DNA from: Amycolatopsis balhimycina FH 1894 | Lineage (GTDB): Bacteria; Actinomycetota; Actinomycetes; Mycobacteriales; Pseudonocardiaceae | DNA length: 64,000 bases | Reading direction: 5' to 3' | NCBI RefSeq assembly: GCF_000384295.1 | Contig: NZ_KB913037.1 | Coordinates: forward strand, 4,784,868 to 4,848,867 | The notes under the pieces: generated by a model | Seen by the model: only the letters and a program-made list of their open reading frames with translations | Database searches by the model: none | What the model was told of the DNA's origin: nothing | Program-made: the position numbers and the translations under genes | Part shown: piece by piece, positions 55,831 through 64,000 of the stretch | Position numbering within the stretch: position 1 is the stretch's first letter | How the letters are laid out: every line of letters starts with the position of its first letter

Positions 55831-57687
55831 TCAGCGCGACGCGACCCGCCGGGCGTACCGCGCCCCGGCCGCCAGCAGCACCAGCCCCGCGCCGAGGAAC
55901 GCGCCGACCCTGGCCAGGCCGTCGAGCGCCGACAGGTCGAACAGCACCAGCTTGAGGACCGCCGCGCCGACCAGCACCAGCCCGGTCACCCGCAGCCCGA
56001 CGACGTCGATCCCGCGCAGCAGCAGCACGAGTGCCGCGATCGTCCAGGACACGGTGATCAGCGCGTGGCCGAGGAGGAACCCCGGCCGGTCCGGCACCGC
56101 CAGCAGCGACCCGCACAGCACCACCCCGGCGGCGCCGTACAGCGCCGCAACGCCGGCGAGGAGCCACACCGGCAGGTCGTCGGCCGGTCCGCGGAAGACC
56201 TCGAGACGGGCCGCCGCCCACGGCAGCGCGACCGACACGGCGAGGATGAGCGCGGCGACCGCGAGCGCGCCGGTCAGCTCGGCGACCGGCCGGGCACGCG
56301 GGACGACCAGCAGTACCGGCGTGACGTCGAAGAACACGCCGATCAGCCCACCGACGGACGCGAACCCGAACGCGGCGGCCAGCGCGACCCGGTTGCGGCC
56401 GGCCACCCCGGCCACGACCAGCAGCAGCGCCTCGCCGAGCAGCACCCCGGCGCGGGCCGGGCCGTCGAACTGCGTGACCGTCGCCTGCAGGATCGCCAGC
56501 GCCCCGGCCAGCCCGGCCAGGTGCCCGGCGAGCCCCGGCCACCAGCGACGTGCCGCCCAGACGGCGAGCAGGACGGCCCCCGCCCCGGCCGTGATCGGCA
56601 CCGCCTGGGCCTTCGGCAGCAGCAGCGCGGCGACCAGCGTCGGGACGACCGCCGTCGCCAGCAGCGAGAGCGCGGCGGGGTCGTTCTCGCGGCGGCGCAG
56701 CACGATCAGGGCGAGTGTGACGCCGGCGACCCCGGCACCCCCGGCCGCGGCGGTGTTGGCCCAGCTGCCACCCCCGCCCAGCACCGCCGTGCTGATCACG
56801 GAGGCGAACAGCGGCGGGACGCCGGCGGCGAGCGTCAACGACGACCAGTCGCGGCGCAGCTGCACCGGCGTCGTCGCGAGCTGGACCATCAGCAGGAAGG
56901 TGACCAGTTCGGGGGTGAACCCGCGGACGATCATCGGCGCGCACACGACGCAGCCGGCGACGACGGCGGAGGCCAGCAGCGACGACTCCCAGCGCACAGC
57001 CACGAGCAGCCCGACGGCGGCGACGGCCAGCCCGCCGGCGAGCCCGGCGAGCACCGGCAGGAACTCGTACAGCGTGGTCGCGGCGACGACGTCGAGGTAG
57101 AGCGTCGCGATCCCGGTGGCGGCCAGCGCGAAGGCCCCGGTGCGGCCGGCGGGCTTGCGGTGCAGCCACACGCCGGTGCCGGTCAGCGCCAGGCCGAACC
57201 CGGCCCCGACGAGCACCCGCGGCAGCGGCCCCAGCCAGCCCCGCTGGACGGCCAGCACGAGCAGCAGGACGACGCCGAGCAGCGTGACGGCACCGCCGAC
57301 CCAGGCGAGCACGCGGCTCCCGGCGCCCTCCTTGCCGAGCTTCGCGCCCAGCGTCTCCCGCGGAACGGGCAGGTAGGGCGCCGGCGGCGGGACGTAGTAC
57401 TGCCGGGGCGGCGGAACGTACTGCGGGGGCGGCGGCTGCCACTGGTACTGCGGCAAGGGGATCGACTCGGGCCGCATCGGCCGAGGCTGCGGCTGCGGTT
57501 CCGGCCGAGGCTGGGGCTGCGGTTCCGGCTCCGGCCGCACTTCCGGTTTCGCCTGTTCAGCCGGCTGCGGCTGGTCGGCCGGCCCGTCCCGGACGGTCCG
57601 CAGTTCGGAACCCACCAGGGCGAGACGACGCCCCAGGTCGTCGATCTCGCCGGCGAGCCGGAGGAGCACATCTGCTTCGGTGGTCAT
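55831..57687 (-). CDS. DUF2339-type large membrane protein
   Basis: 618 residues. A short helix and a Pro/Gln-rich cytosolic region (about 40-115, with PEPQPQPRPEPQPQPRP and YVPPP repeats) precede roughly 16-18 membrane helices to the C-terminus, the pattern of DUF2339 proteins. GKEGAGSRVLAWVGGAVTLL opens the membrane part. Function unknown; family members are thought to be transport- or envelope-related, without proof. Start MTTEADVLLRLAG at 57687; an ATG 15 bases upstream is also possible. Confidence 0.8.
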   Translation of the reverse strand: MTTEADVLLRLAGEIDDLGRRLALVGSELRTVRDGPADQPQPAEQAKPEVRPEPEPQPQPRPEPQPQPRPMRPESIPLPQYQWQPPPPQYVPPPRQYYVPPPAPYLPVPRETLGAKLGKEGAGSRVLAWVGGAVTLLGVVLLLVLAVQRGWLGPLPRVLVGAGFGLALTGTGVWLHRKPAGRTGAFALAATGIATLYLDVVAATTLYEFLPVLAGLAGGLAVAAVGLLVAVRWESSLLASAVVAGCVVCAPMIVRGFTPELVTFLLMVQLATTPVQLRRDWSSLTLAAGVPPLFASVISTAVLGGGGSWANTAAAGGAGVAGVTLALIVLRRRENDPAALSLLATAVVPTLVAALLLPKAQAVPITAGAGAVLLAVWAARRWWPGLAGHLAGLAGALAILQATVTQFDGPARAGVLLGEALLLVVAGVAGRNRVALAAAFGFASVGGLIGVFFDVTPVLLVVPRARPVAELTGALAVAALILAVSVALPWAAARLEVFRGPADDLPVWLLAGVAALYGAAGVVLCGSLLAVPDRPGFLLGHALITVSWTIAALVLLLRGIDVVGLRVTGLVLVGAAVLKLVLFDLSALDGLARVGAFLGAGLVLLAAGARYARRVASR

Positions 57688-57747
57688 GCCGGACAGGGTC
57701 ACGCACCGGCGTCCACCCGCGGATCCGTAGCACTACTCAAACCCGGG

Positions 57748-58713
57748 TCACGTCCTGGTCGCGGCCAGCACCGCGTCCATGGTCGTCATGATCGAGACGG
57801 TCTCGTCCAGCGGCATCAGCGGGCTTTCGGTCTCGCCGGCGGCCAGCCGGAGCGCCACCTCGTCGGCCTGGTGCCGCAGGCCACGGCCTTCGTCCCGGTA
57901 TTCGTGACGGCTCGGCTCGCCCTCGCGCGGGACGAACGTGAACGAGGCGGGCGCGTAGAACGGCCCTTCGATCTCGATGTGCCCGTCCGTGCCGGCGATC
58001 CACGCCGTGGTCGGCGAAACGGCGCTCAGCGTGCAGGTCAGCACGGCCTGCGCACCGCTCGGATAGCCGAACAGCATCGACATCTGCGCGTCGACACCCG
58101 TGAAGGCGGGTGTCGCCATGGCGGCGACGCGGTCCGGCGCGCCGAGCACCATCGACGCGAACGACACCGGGTAGATCCCCAGGTCGAGCAGGGCGCCGCC
58201 GCCCAGTTCCGGAGCGAAGAGCCGGAAGGCGGGATCCTCGGCGAACCACTGCCCGTGGTCGGCGGAGACGGTGACGACGTCGCCGAGCCGCGGCAGCAGT
58301 TCCCGGACGTGCCGGATGTGCGGCAGGAACCGCGTCCACATGGCTTCCATCAGGAAGAGGTTCTTGGTGCGCGCCAGCTCGACGAGGTCGCGCGCTTCGC
58401 CGGCGCTCATCGTGAACGGCTTCTCGACCAGCACGGGCTTGCCGGCCTCGAGCGCGAGCCGCGCGTTGCCGTGGTGCAGGGGATGCGGAGTGGCGACGTA
58501 GACGACGTCGACGTCCGGATCGTTCGCCAGGGCTTCGTAGCTGCTGTGGCGCACCGGGACGCGGTGTTCGTCCGCGAACCGCGCGGCACTCCCGGCAGTG
58601 CGTGACCCGACGGCGGCGACCACGCCGGAGCCGGTGAGCTTCAGGTCTTCCGCGAAGACGCCCGCGATGAGGCCGGTACCCATGATTCCCCAGCGCAGGG
58701 GCTTGTCGGTCAT
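57748..58713 (-). CDS. Gfo/Idh/MocA-family NAD(P)-dependent oxidoreductase
   Basis: 321 residues. Rossmann start LRWGIMGTGLIAGVFAEDLK, the family EKP motif in KPVLVEKPFTMSAGEA, and the C-terminal sheet domain with LGGGALLDLGIYPVSFASMV. The closest type is the dimeric dihydrodiol dehydrogenase/xylose dehydrogenase group. The substrate is not known. A 16-base palindrome sits right upstream of the start. Confidence 0.9.
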   Translation of the reverse strand: MTDKPLRWGIMGTGLIAGVFAEDLKLTGSGVVAAVGSRTAGSAARFADEHRVPVRHSSYEALANDPDVDVVYVATPHPLHHGNARLALEAGKPVLVEKPFTMSAGEARDLVELARTKNLFLMEAMWTRFLPHIRHVRELLPRLGDVVTVSADHGQWFAEDPAFRLFAPELGGGALLDLGIYPVSFASMVLGAPDRVAAMATPAFTGVDAQMSMLFGYPSGAQAVLTCTLSAVSPTTAWIAGTDGHIEIEGPFYAPASFTFVPREGEPSRHEYRDEGRGLRHQADEVALRLAAGETESPLMPLDETVSIMTTMDAVLAATRT

Positions 58714-58716
58714 GCC

Positions 58717-58732
58717 GGAACCCTAGGGTTCC
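58717..58732. promoter_or_regulatory. Palindrome upstream of the Gfo/Idh/MocA gene
   Basis: GGAACCCTAGGGTTCC is a perfect 16-base palindrome three bases before the start codon. It covers the ribosome site, so it could be an operator or an mRNA hairpin that limits translation. Confidence 0.55.
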
Positions 58733-58947
58733 CCGGCTTCGGACCGCAATGTGATCGATTTTCGCCGTCGAGTCCGGCAGATCGGCGCCGACGGCGGAAT
58801 CACCCGATCCGGGGTCGACGGGTGACGATCAGGTCAAGGGGTGTAACCGAACCGAGTTTTGCGACGACCAGCAAGCGAATGAAGAACGAGCGCCAAGAAT
58901 ACCCCGACGACGACTTTTCACGGACTTCGACAACGAACTGGAACCCG

Positions 58948-58977
58948 TTGACGCAAGATACTGCGATCCCTCGTAAT
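58948..58977 (+). promoter_or_regulatory. Candidate promoter of the FHA/kinase operon
   Basis: TTGACG (58948-58953) and CGTAAT (58972-58977) are 18 bases apart, 68 bases before the FHA gene start. The surrounding 331-bp gene-free region (58714-59044) is less GC-rich than its neighbours and otherwise shows only the palindrome at 58717-58732. Confidence 0.5.
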
Positions 58978-59044
58978 ACCCAGGACGGCCGTGACGACCT
59001 CGATTCCGGCACCATCGAAGATGACTTTCGAGGAGGTTTCACGC

Positions 59045-59791
59045 ATGGCCGGAATCGAGTGGTTCGACACCGACCGGTTTGGTGAAGCGACAGAGCTTTC
59101 GTTCGAGGACCACCTCTGCCGGTGCATTGTCGAAGTCCTGCTTGCGAAAGCGGCGAGCGGGGTGCTGCCGCGGAACCCGACCGTCCGGGTTCCCATCGCC
59201 GGGCACATGCTCGGCCTGCTCCCGGTGGACCGGACGGAACTGCGCGCCCGGCTCGAACGTGCCGTGCTCCGCGCCTGGGACGGCCCGCCCCTCGGGACGG
59301 TCCGGGTGCTGTGCGAAACGATGACCCCGGCCCGGTCTCACGTCGAGGTGGTCCACCCCGGCGACAGGGACGCGGTTCCCACCGCCGGCCTGCGACACCC
59401 GCAGTCGCCACAGGCCGGCCCCGCCGCGCCACCGCACCGGGCCGCCCCACGTCAGCAGGTCACGGCACCGTCGCCGCCCGCGGCCCGATCGCTGATCCGC
59501 ATCATGACCGGCGTACGGCTCTTCCTTCCCGCGCAGGGCATCACTTTCGGCCGCGCGGTGCCGGCGCCAGGGCGTCTGCAGGACGAGCGCGCCGGCCGGC
59601 GCCACTGCCACGTGCTGCCGACTCGCCCGGGTGTGCGGTGCGTCGACCTGCGCTCCACAAACGGCACGTGGGTCGACGGAGTCCGCATCGACGGTTCGGC
59701 GGATGTCCTGCCCGGGCAAGTGATCCGGATCGGCGACACGGAGTTCGCAGTGGACGGTCCACACGGGCGCAACGAGTACGAACCCTCGTAG
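59045..59791 (+). CDS. FHA-domain protein, first gene of kinase operon
   Basis: 248 residues with GAGGAGG nine bases before the ATG. Residues about 1-95 form a DUF3662/FhaA-like N-terminal domain (FEDHLCRCIVEVLLAKAASG, VRVPIAGHMLGLLPVD). A Pro/Ala linker follows, then an FHA domain at about 150-245 with ITFGRAVP and RSTNGTWVDGVRID, where Arg and Ser-Thr-Asn should contact phosphothreonine. The usual SRxH is replaced by GRRHCHV. It is probably a reader of the kinase encoded next. Confidence 0.82.
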   Translation: MAGIEWFDTDRFGEATELSFEDHLCRCIVEVLLAKAASGVLPRNPTVRVPIAGHMLGLLPVDRTELRARLERAVLRAWDGPPLGTVRVLCETMTPARSHVEVVHPGDRDAVPTAGLRHPQSPQAGPAAPPHRAAPRQQVTAPSPPAARSLIRIMTGVRLFLPAQGITFGRAVPAPGRLQDERAGRRHCHVLPTRPGVRCVDLRSTNGTWVDGVRIDGSADVLPGQVIRIGDTEFAVDGPHGRNEYEPS

Positions 59792-59857
59792 CGCTCGGTA
59801 GCGGCTTGCGGCCACATGTCCGTGTCACAGTGAGAAACAAGACGACGAGGGGTGATC

Positions 59858-62215
59858 ATGGCAGGAGGCACCGAGGTGCATCGAAAGTTCGGTGATCTCC
59901 TCTTCTGGTGTGCCGGCGCGGATCCGGCGTTGACCGACGGCAGTGGGGTACAGCGGCTCGAACGAACCCGTTATGTGTGCACTGGGCTCGCGGTGCTGCT
60001 CACGGCGCTCGCCAGCGGCATTTCGATGACGATGGTGGTCGGCACCGTCCGGCACGCCTTTTCCTGGTGGCACCTTGTTCTGGCCGCATTCTGGGCGCTC
60101 ATCATCTTCAACCTCGACCGCAGCTTGGTCAGCTCGGTGGCATACGGAAAGGCGGACGGCGAGAGCCGGCCGGAATGGACTGGTGCCGTCGGCAAGATCG
60201 CGGCCGTTCTGGGCCGCTGCCTCCTCGCCGTTGTCATCGCCTCCGCGGTTTCCGAGCCCGTGCTGCTGACGATGTTCGCGCCCGAGATCGCGCACCAGGT
60301 CGACATCGACCGGAACGGTCAGGAAAAGAAGACGCGGGAACAGGTCGAAGCGACATTTGCGCAGCGACGTGCGGAAATCGAGGGGGCGTGGGCGACCGCC
60401 CAGCAAGCCACCGTCGGCGCTCAGTCCGCCAGGGACAAGGCGCAGAAGGACGTGGACGACGAGATCGCCGGCAAGCACGGCACCGGCGTGGGGTGCTCGC
60501 TGCGCGAAGGCAGCCCCTGCGCCAGCTACCAGGCGACGCTCAGAGAGCGGCAAGAGGAAGTCAGGACGGTTCAGGGCACAGAGGCCAAGGCGAAGACGAA
60601 GCACGGCGACGACCTCGTAGCGCTCAAGAAGGAGATCGACGAAAAGGTCGTCGAGCAGGATCGGATCACCGCACAGGCCAACGGCCTGCTCGCCCAGGAG
60701 AAGGCCCTGGACGAGACCGTCGACGGCAACAGCGCGTTGAGCCTGCGGGTGTGGGTCGTGCGGGGAATCTTCCTGCTCGTCGACCTGCTCCCGGTCATCT
60801 TCAAGTTCTTCGCACCACGAAGTGTCCACGACCGGGTCGCGCGCCGCACCGTCCTCCGGTACTTCGCGCGCGACGAGACCCAGCACCAGGAGGAGGAAGA
60901 ACTCGAAGGCGCGCGCAGCCGATCTCAGCGCGTCTCCGATCTCGCGAGCATCCAGGCGAACGAGGACGTGCTGCTGGAGCAGATCGCCAATGAGAAAGAC
61001 CTCCGGCTGCACCGGCTCAAACTGGATCACGACCGGGATCTGCAGGTGCACCGCTGGCGGCACGAGGGCGAGGTTTCGGCGGCCAAGGCCAGGTTCGGGA
61101 CGACGACCGTTCTCGAGTCGTCCCGCGACGAGGAGTCGGACCGGCTGACCATGGTCGACGATCCAGCCGCCGAGACCGCACAGTTCACGCCACAGCGGGA
61201 GCAGCCGGCCCGGCGTGTCCTCGACGGTCGCTGGGTGGTGGAGGGTCCTCTCCCCGAGGCGGACCGCCCGGGCTTCAGTCTGGTGCTGCTTGCGCACGAC
61301 CTGCGCGAACCCAGTCTCTCCGTCGTGGTCAAACGGGCCGTCGAACACGACTACGCCCATGAAGCCATCGAAAAGGACCTCCACTTCCTCAAGAAGATCC
61401 GGAGCAAGTTCGTGGCCCCCATGCTCGGCGTGGGACGGGACCCGTTGTTCGGCGCGTACATCGTCACCCCGCGGTATCCGCAGACGCTGAGCAGGCTGCT
61501 GCGCAACGGCGACAGTGTCCGGACCCTGGAGTGGTCCACGCGCATCGTGGAGCAAGTTCTGCTGGGGCTGATGGACTCGTGGACCGCAGGCTGCGTCCAC
61601 CTCGACATCAAGCCGGCCAACATCGCGCTGGATCTCGACGGCAACGTCCGGTTGATCGACTTCGGTCTGGCCAAGGCAGTCGACGACGGCACCCAGCCGC
61701 CGACCGGCGGGGAGATCAAGTTCACCCGCTGGTACGCACCGCTCGAACAAGTGCTTCGCCAGCCACGCAACGGCTGGGCCAGCAGCGCGAGCGACGTCCG
61801 CGCTGTCGGGGCCGTCTGGTACGAGTTGCTCACCGGACAGCGGCCGCTGTACCACGAGGCGCGGGCGAAGGGGTGGGACCCGGACGGCATCGGCGTCCAC
61901 CAGCTGGTCGAGCTGCTGCGTGACCACGACCCGGTAGATCCGCGGGTGCTCAACCCCGAGCTGCCCGAGCCGGTGGCAGCGCTCGTCATGCAGTGGCTCG
62001 ACCGGGATCCGGCGAAGCGCGTGACAGGCCGGCTCAGGGACCGCAGTCACGCCGAACTGGCCCAAGAGGCGCTGGAACAGGTGCGACAGGACGTTCAGGA
62101 CCGAGACCTGCAGTACCAGCTGCTGCCGCCGAACGCTTTGGCGGCCGGACGCTCCGACGAGGGCGGCGAACCGTCGTCCGCTCCCACCAACTACGGAGGT
62201 GACGGGAAATGGTGA
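59858..62215 (+). CDS. DUF4407 membrane domain-Ser/Thr kinase fusion
   Basis: 785 residues with GAGGGG five bases before the ATG. Residues about 1-330 match DUF4407: FGDLLFWCAGADPALTDGSG, helices near 40-62, 72-90 and 118-140, a long coiled coil with two Cys (213, 221), and a helix near 300-318. A charged coiled coil (about 340-415) joins a protein kinase domain (about 453-735): VVVK with Lys492, CVHLDIKPANIAL with catalytic Asp583, DFG 601-603, WYAPLEQ as APE-like. The glycine loop is poorly conserved. DUF4407 normally has no kinase. The coiled coil between helices 3 and 4 probably faces outward, suggesting signal sensing. Confidence 0.85.
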   Translation: MAGGTEVHRKFGDLLFWCAGADPALTDGSGVQRLERTRYVCTGLAVLLTALASGISMTMVVGTVRHAFSWWHLVLAAFWALIIFNLDRSLVSSVAYGKADGESRPEWTGAVGKIAAVLGRCLLAVVIASAVSEPVLLTMFAPEIAHQVDIDRNGQEKKTREQVEATFAQRRAEIEGAWATAQQATVGAQSARDKAQKDVDDEIAGKHGTGVGCSLREGSPCASYQATLRERQEEVRTVQGTEAKAKTKHGDDLVALKKEIDEKVVEQDRITAQANGLLAQEKALDETVDGNSALSLRVWVVRGIFLLVDLLPVIFKFFAPRSVHDRVARRTVLRYFARDETQHQEEEELEGARSRSQRVSDLASIQANEDVLLEQIANEKDLRLHRLKLDHDRDLQVHRWRHEGEVSAAKARFGTTTVLESSRDEESDRLTMVDDPAAETAQFTPQREQPARRVLDGRWVVEGPLPEADRPGFSLVLLAHDLREPSLSVVVKRAVEHDYAHEAIEKDLHFLKKIRSKFVAPMLGVGRDPLFGAYIVTPRYPQTLSRLLRNGDSVRTLEWSTRIVEQVLLGLMDSWTAGCVHLDIKPANIALDLDGNVRLIDFGLAKAVDDGTQPPTGGEIKFTRWYAPLEQVLRQPRNGWASSASDVRAVGAVWYELLTGQRPLYHEARAKGWDPDGIGVHQLVELLRDHDPVDPRVLNPELPEPVAALVMQWLDRDPAKRVTGRLRDRSHAELAQEALEQVRQDVQDRDLQYQLLPPNALAAGRSDEGGEPSSAPTNYGGDGKW

Positions 62216-63717
62216 ACGTGCTGTCGATGCTGCTCGGATTCGTCATCGGAATCGCGACCGCGGCCGGCGTGTACAGGCTCTTCCGCCGCGCCGCGGTTGT
62301 CCGACGTCTGGTTCGCCTGCGGAAGAGCCCGCGGCGGAAGGTGAAGCCGGGCCGGGCGGCCGGGCTCCTCGAACTCGGGCTCGGTGACACCGAAGTGGTA
62401 CCGGAGCCGGCACCGGAAGACCGGCCGTTGGAACTGCCGGCGGCCGAGACCCTCCGGGAGCGCGTACCGGAGCCGGTCGACCGGCTCGTCGATGATCAGC
62501 CGCCGGGCACCGAGGTCCTGGCCGCCACGCCGGCCGGGCACGACCTCGTGGTGCAGGGGTCCGGAACACCGCTGCGCCAGGCTGATCCGGCGACCGAGGT
62601 ACTCGTCGCGGCAGATCCGCCGTCGTCCCGGAAAGCCTTGGCGGAGTGGCAGGCCACACCGGACGCCGAAGGCGGGGAACAGCGTCGCCGCGTCGCCACG
62701 ACCCTCGCCTGGCTGCGCGGTACCGACGACTTCCTGCTCAGCCGGGCGAGCACGGTTCTCGGCCGCAGTTCCCAGTGCGACATCGTGCTCAGCGGGGATC
62801 GGGTGAGCAGACGGCACTGCGTGATCAGCCAGATCGAGGAGGACTGGTGGCTGGAGGCCTTCCCGACCAGCAACGGCACGTCGCTCAACGGGCACGAGGT
62901 TTCGCCGGGCCGTCCGGTCCGGCTGCGGAACGGCGACGAGGTCTGCCTCGGCGGCACGGAGGTGCTCAGCCTGGTCGTCCCTCACGACCGCGCGGGAGAG
63001 CTGTGCTTCGACGCTTTCGGCGACAGCGTCATCGGTGGCCGGCGGAAGAACGAGGACGCGTTCTTCGTGGACTGCTCGGTCGTCGCCGTGGCCGACGGGG
63101 TCGGGGGACGTCCGGCGGGTGCGGTGGCCGCCCAGATGGCGGTGAACGGTGTCCGCCACGCCGGCCCTGACCAGGATCTCGCCATGACCGCGGCCAATCT
63201 GAACCGCGCCATCCGCGCCCGCGGTGCCGGCGATGTCCTGGCCACCGGGCTCGCGACGACCCTCGACGTCGCGGTGTTGCGGCCGCACGGCACCCGATTC
63301 CGCGTCGAGGGCCTGCACGTCGGGGACGGCACGGTCCTCCTGCAGACGGAAGCGGGGATCAGCCGCCTCGTGCGGCCTCACGCCACACAGGGTTTCGCGC
63401 TCGCGGGACGGCGTGATCCGGTGGCCAAGGGCAGGCTGCTCCGGGCCGTGGGCCTTTCGGATTCGGTGCGGCCCGATCACTGGGAAAAGATCGCGTCGGT
63501 CGGGCAGCGGTTCGTGCTGGCCACGGACGGTCTGGTCGGTTCGCTGGGTACCGAACGACTCGAGGAGGCGCTCCTCGCTTCCCGTGCCGAGCCGCCCCGG
63601 GAATGCGTGGCCAATTTGCTGGCAATGGCGAAACAGGTCGGGGCGGCCGACAACGTGACCGTGGCCGTCGCCGACGTTGTCGAAGAACGAAAGCAGGGAC
63701 AACCGTGGCTCGCCTGA
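62209..63717 (+). CDS. Membrane FHA-PP2C phosphatase fusion
   Basis: 502 residues starting 7 bases inside the kinase gene. One N-terminal helix (about 3-22) and a basic stretch (RRLVRLRKSPRRKVK) are followed by an acidic Pro-rich linker. The FHA domain (about 163-258) has VLGRSS, SRRHCVIS and SNGTSLNG intact. The PP2C domain (about 265-495) has RRKNEDAFF, AVADGVGGRPAG, ATDGLVGS and AADNVTVAVADV. It should bind phosphothreonine and remove phosphate, opposing or tuning the kinase before it. Confidence 0.9.
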   Translation: MVNVLSMLLGFVIGIATAAGVYRLFRRAAVVRRLVRLRKSPRRKVKPGRAAGLLELGLGDTEVVPEPAPEDRPLELPAAETLRERVPEPVDRLVDDQPPGTEVLAATPAGHDLVVQGSGTPLRQADPATEVLVAADPPSSRKALAEWQATPDAEGGEQRRRVATTLAWLRGTDDFLLSRASTVLGRSSQCDIVLSGDRVSRRHCVISQIEEDWWLEAFPTSNGTSLNGHEVSPGRPVRLRNGDEVCLGGTEVLSLVVPHDRAGELCFDAFGDSVIGGRRKNEDAFFVDCSVVAVADGVGGRPAGAVAAQMAVNGVRHAGPDQDLAMTAANLNRAIRARGAGDVLATGLATTLDVAVLRPHGTRFRVEGLHVGDGTVLLQTEAGISRLVRPHATQGFALAGRRDPVAKGRLLRAVGLSDSVRPDHWEKIASVGQRFVLATDGLVGSLGTERLEEALLASRAEPPRECVANLLAMAKQVGAADNVTVAVADVVEERKQGQPWLA

Positions 63718-64000
63718 CATTGATCACACCGCCGCAGCCCGACCGGGACGTCCTGGCGGGCACCGAGGTCTACCTCGACCGGGAGTTCTTCTCCGGCGCG
63801 AATGGCGGAGTAGCCATTTCACGCCGGCCCAACACCCCCTGCCTTCGCCATCGGGATGGGGACTGGTGGCTGGACAACGATTCGACAGCGCACAACGGCC
63901 TGCTCTCGGTCCACTTCACCGGGGAGCCGAAGAGAGTTCAGGTGCCGCAACGCTGTTCGGTCCGGCTCCCGGACGGTCGTGCCGAGGTCATCGCGTGGAA
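63705..64000 (+). CDS. FHA-like protein (partial, runs off the window)
   Basis: Starts at a GTG 13 bases inside the phosphatase gene, with AGGGA upstream: ARLTLITPPQPDRDVLAGTE, then VAISRRPNTPCLRHRDGDWW and LDNDSTAHNGLLSVHF. The order RRP, DGDWWLDN, HNGLLSV matches a divergent FHA fold, with the Ser-Asn pair partly changed. About 98 codons are visible. It continues the kinase operon beyond the edge, so the system is larger than shown here. Confidence 0.65.
   Translation, partial: MARLTLITPPQPDRDVLAGTEVYLDREFFSGANGGVAISRRPNTPCLRHRDGDWWLDNDSTAHNGLLSVHFTGEPKRVQVPQRCSVRLPDGRAEVIAW

Overview
The window is very GC-rich actinomycete DNA with tightly packed genes, many ATGA/GTGA start-stop overlaps and frequent GTG or TTG starts. 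LGFP-repeat and L,D-transpeptidase cell-wall proteins, WXG/T7SS-type proteins beside a YbaB-like protein, a HelD-like RNA polymerase helicase, DUF6328/DUF2339 membrane proteins and short dispersed GC-rich repeats inside genes suggest Pseudonocardiaceae, most likely Amycolatopsis. That placement is inference; no rRNA is present. It reads as a chromosomal segment: two tRNA-Ser genes, no phage or transposase genes and no CRISPR array.

Layout. 0-5 kb: NarL-type two-component pair, deazaflavin-type oxidoreductase with a divergent TetR gene and shared palindromic operators, 3-hydroxyacyl-CoA dehydrogenase. 4.5-9 kb: two lipoprotein L,D-transpeptidases around a large secreted sugar-dehydrogenase/PKD/LGFP protein. 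9.5-13 kb: Ser/Thr kinase coupled to an HTH-methylase-HsdS-like fusion, divergent from a PP2C phosphatase, then tRNA-Ser(GGA). 13.2-20.3 kb: a probable structured RNA, a plus-strand cassette (two small helical proteins, FtsK-type ATPase, coiled-coil protein), and a convergent five-gene coupled operon with a T7SS-type substrate and a YbaB-like protein. 20.4-24.2 kb: secreted nuclease and a CapA-like protein. 24.2-28.9 kb: an epoxide-hydrolase-like gene broken by a small repeat, TauD-type dioxygenase, two alanine-rich helical proteins (one carrying a related repeat), NmrA-like and Kelch proteins, tRNA-Ser(CGA). 29-35 kb: CsbD, TadA with its associated protein, M20 amidohydrolase, Tat-exported phospholipase C, VOC, UPF0303 and DHFR-like proteins. 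35.1-36.4 kb: a short threonyl-tRNA synthetase behind what looks like a Thr-codon attenuator. 36.4-43.1 kb: MerR regulator and a four-gene ABC importer divergent from GntR and DapA-like genes. 43.5-50.5 kb: desaturase, LysA, TetR/FAD-monooxygenase pair with two perfect operators, APC permease and Lrp regulator. 50.6-58.7 kb: HelD-like helicase, Tat-exported phosphoesterase, VOC, DUF6328, DUF2339 and Gfo/Idh/MocA proteins. 59-64 kb: an operon of an FHA protein, a DUF4407-kinase fusion, an FHA-PP2C fusion and another FHA-like protein, cut by the window edge.

Most notable: (1) a leader peptide MKRAVSTTTPESVPAR followed by a terminator hairpin ahead of an editing-domain-less ThrRS; (2) the membrane kinase/phosphatase/FHA operon; (3) a small mobile-looking repeat that breaks one gene, with relatives lying in frame inside two others; (4) a permease whose N-terminus is a 15-bp tandem repeat giving five possible starts; (5) the FtsK/T7SS-like locus and the unassigned structured RNA before it.
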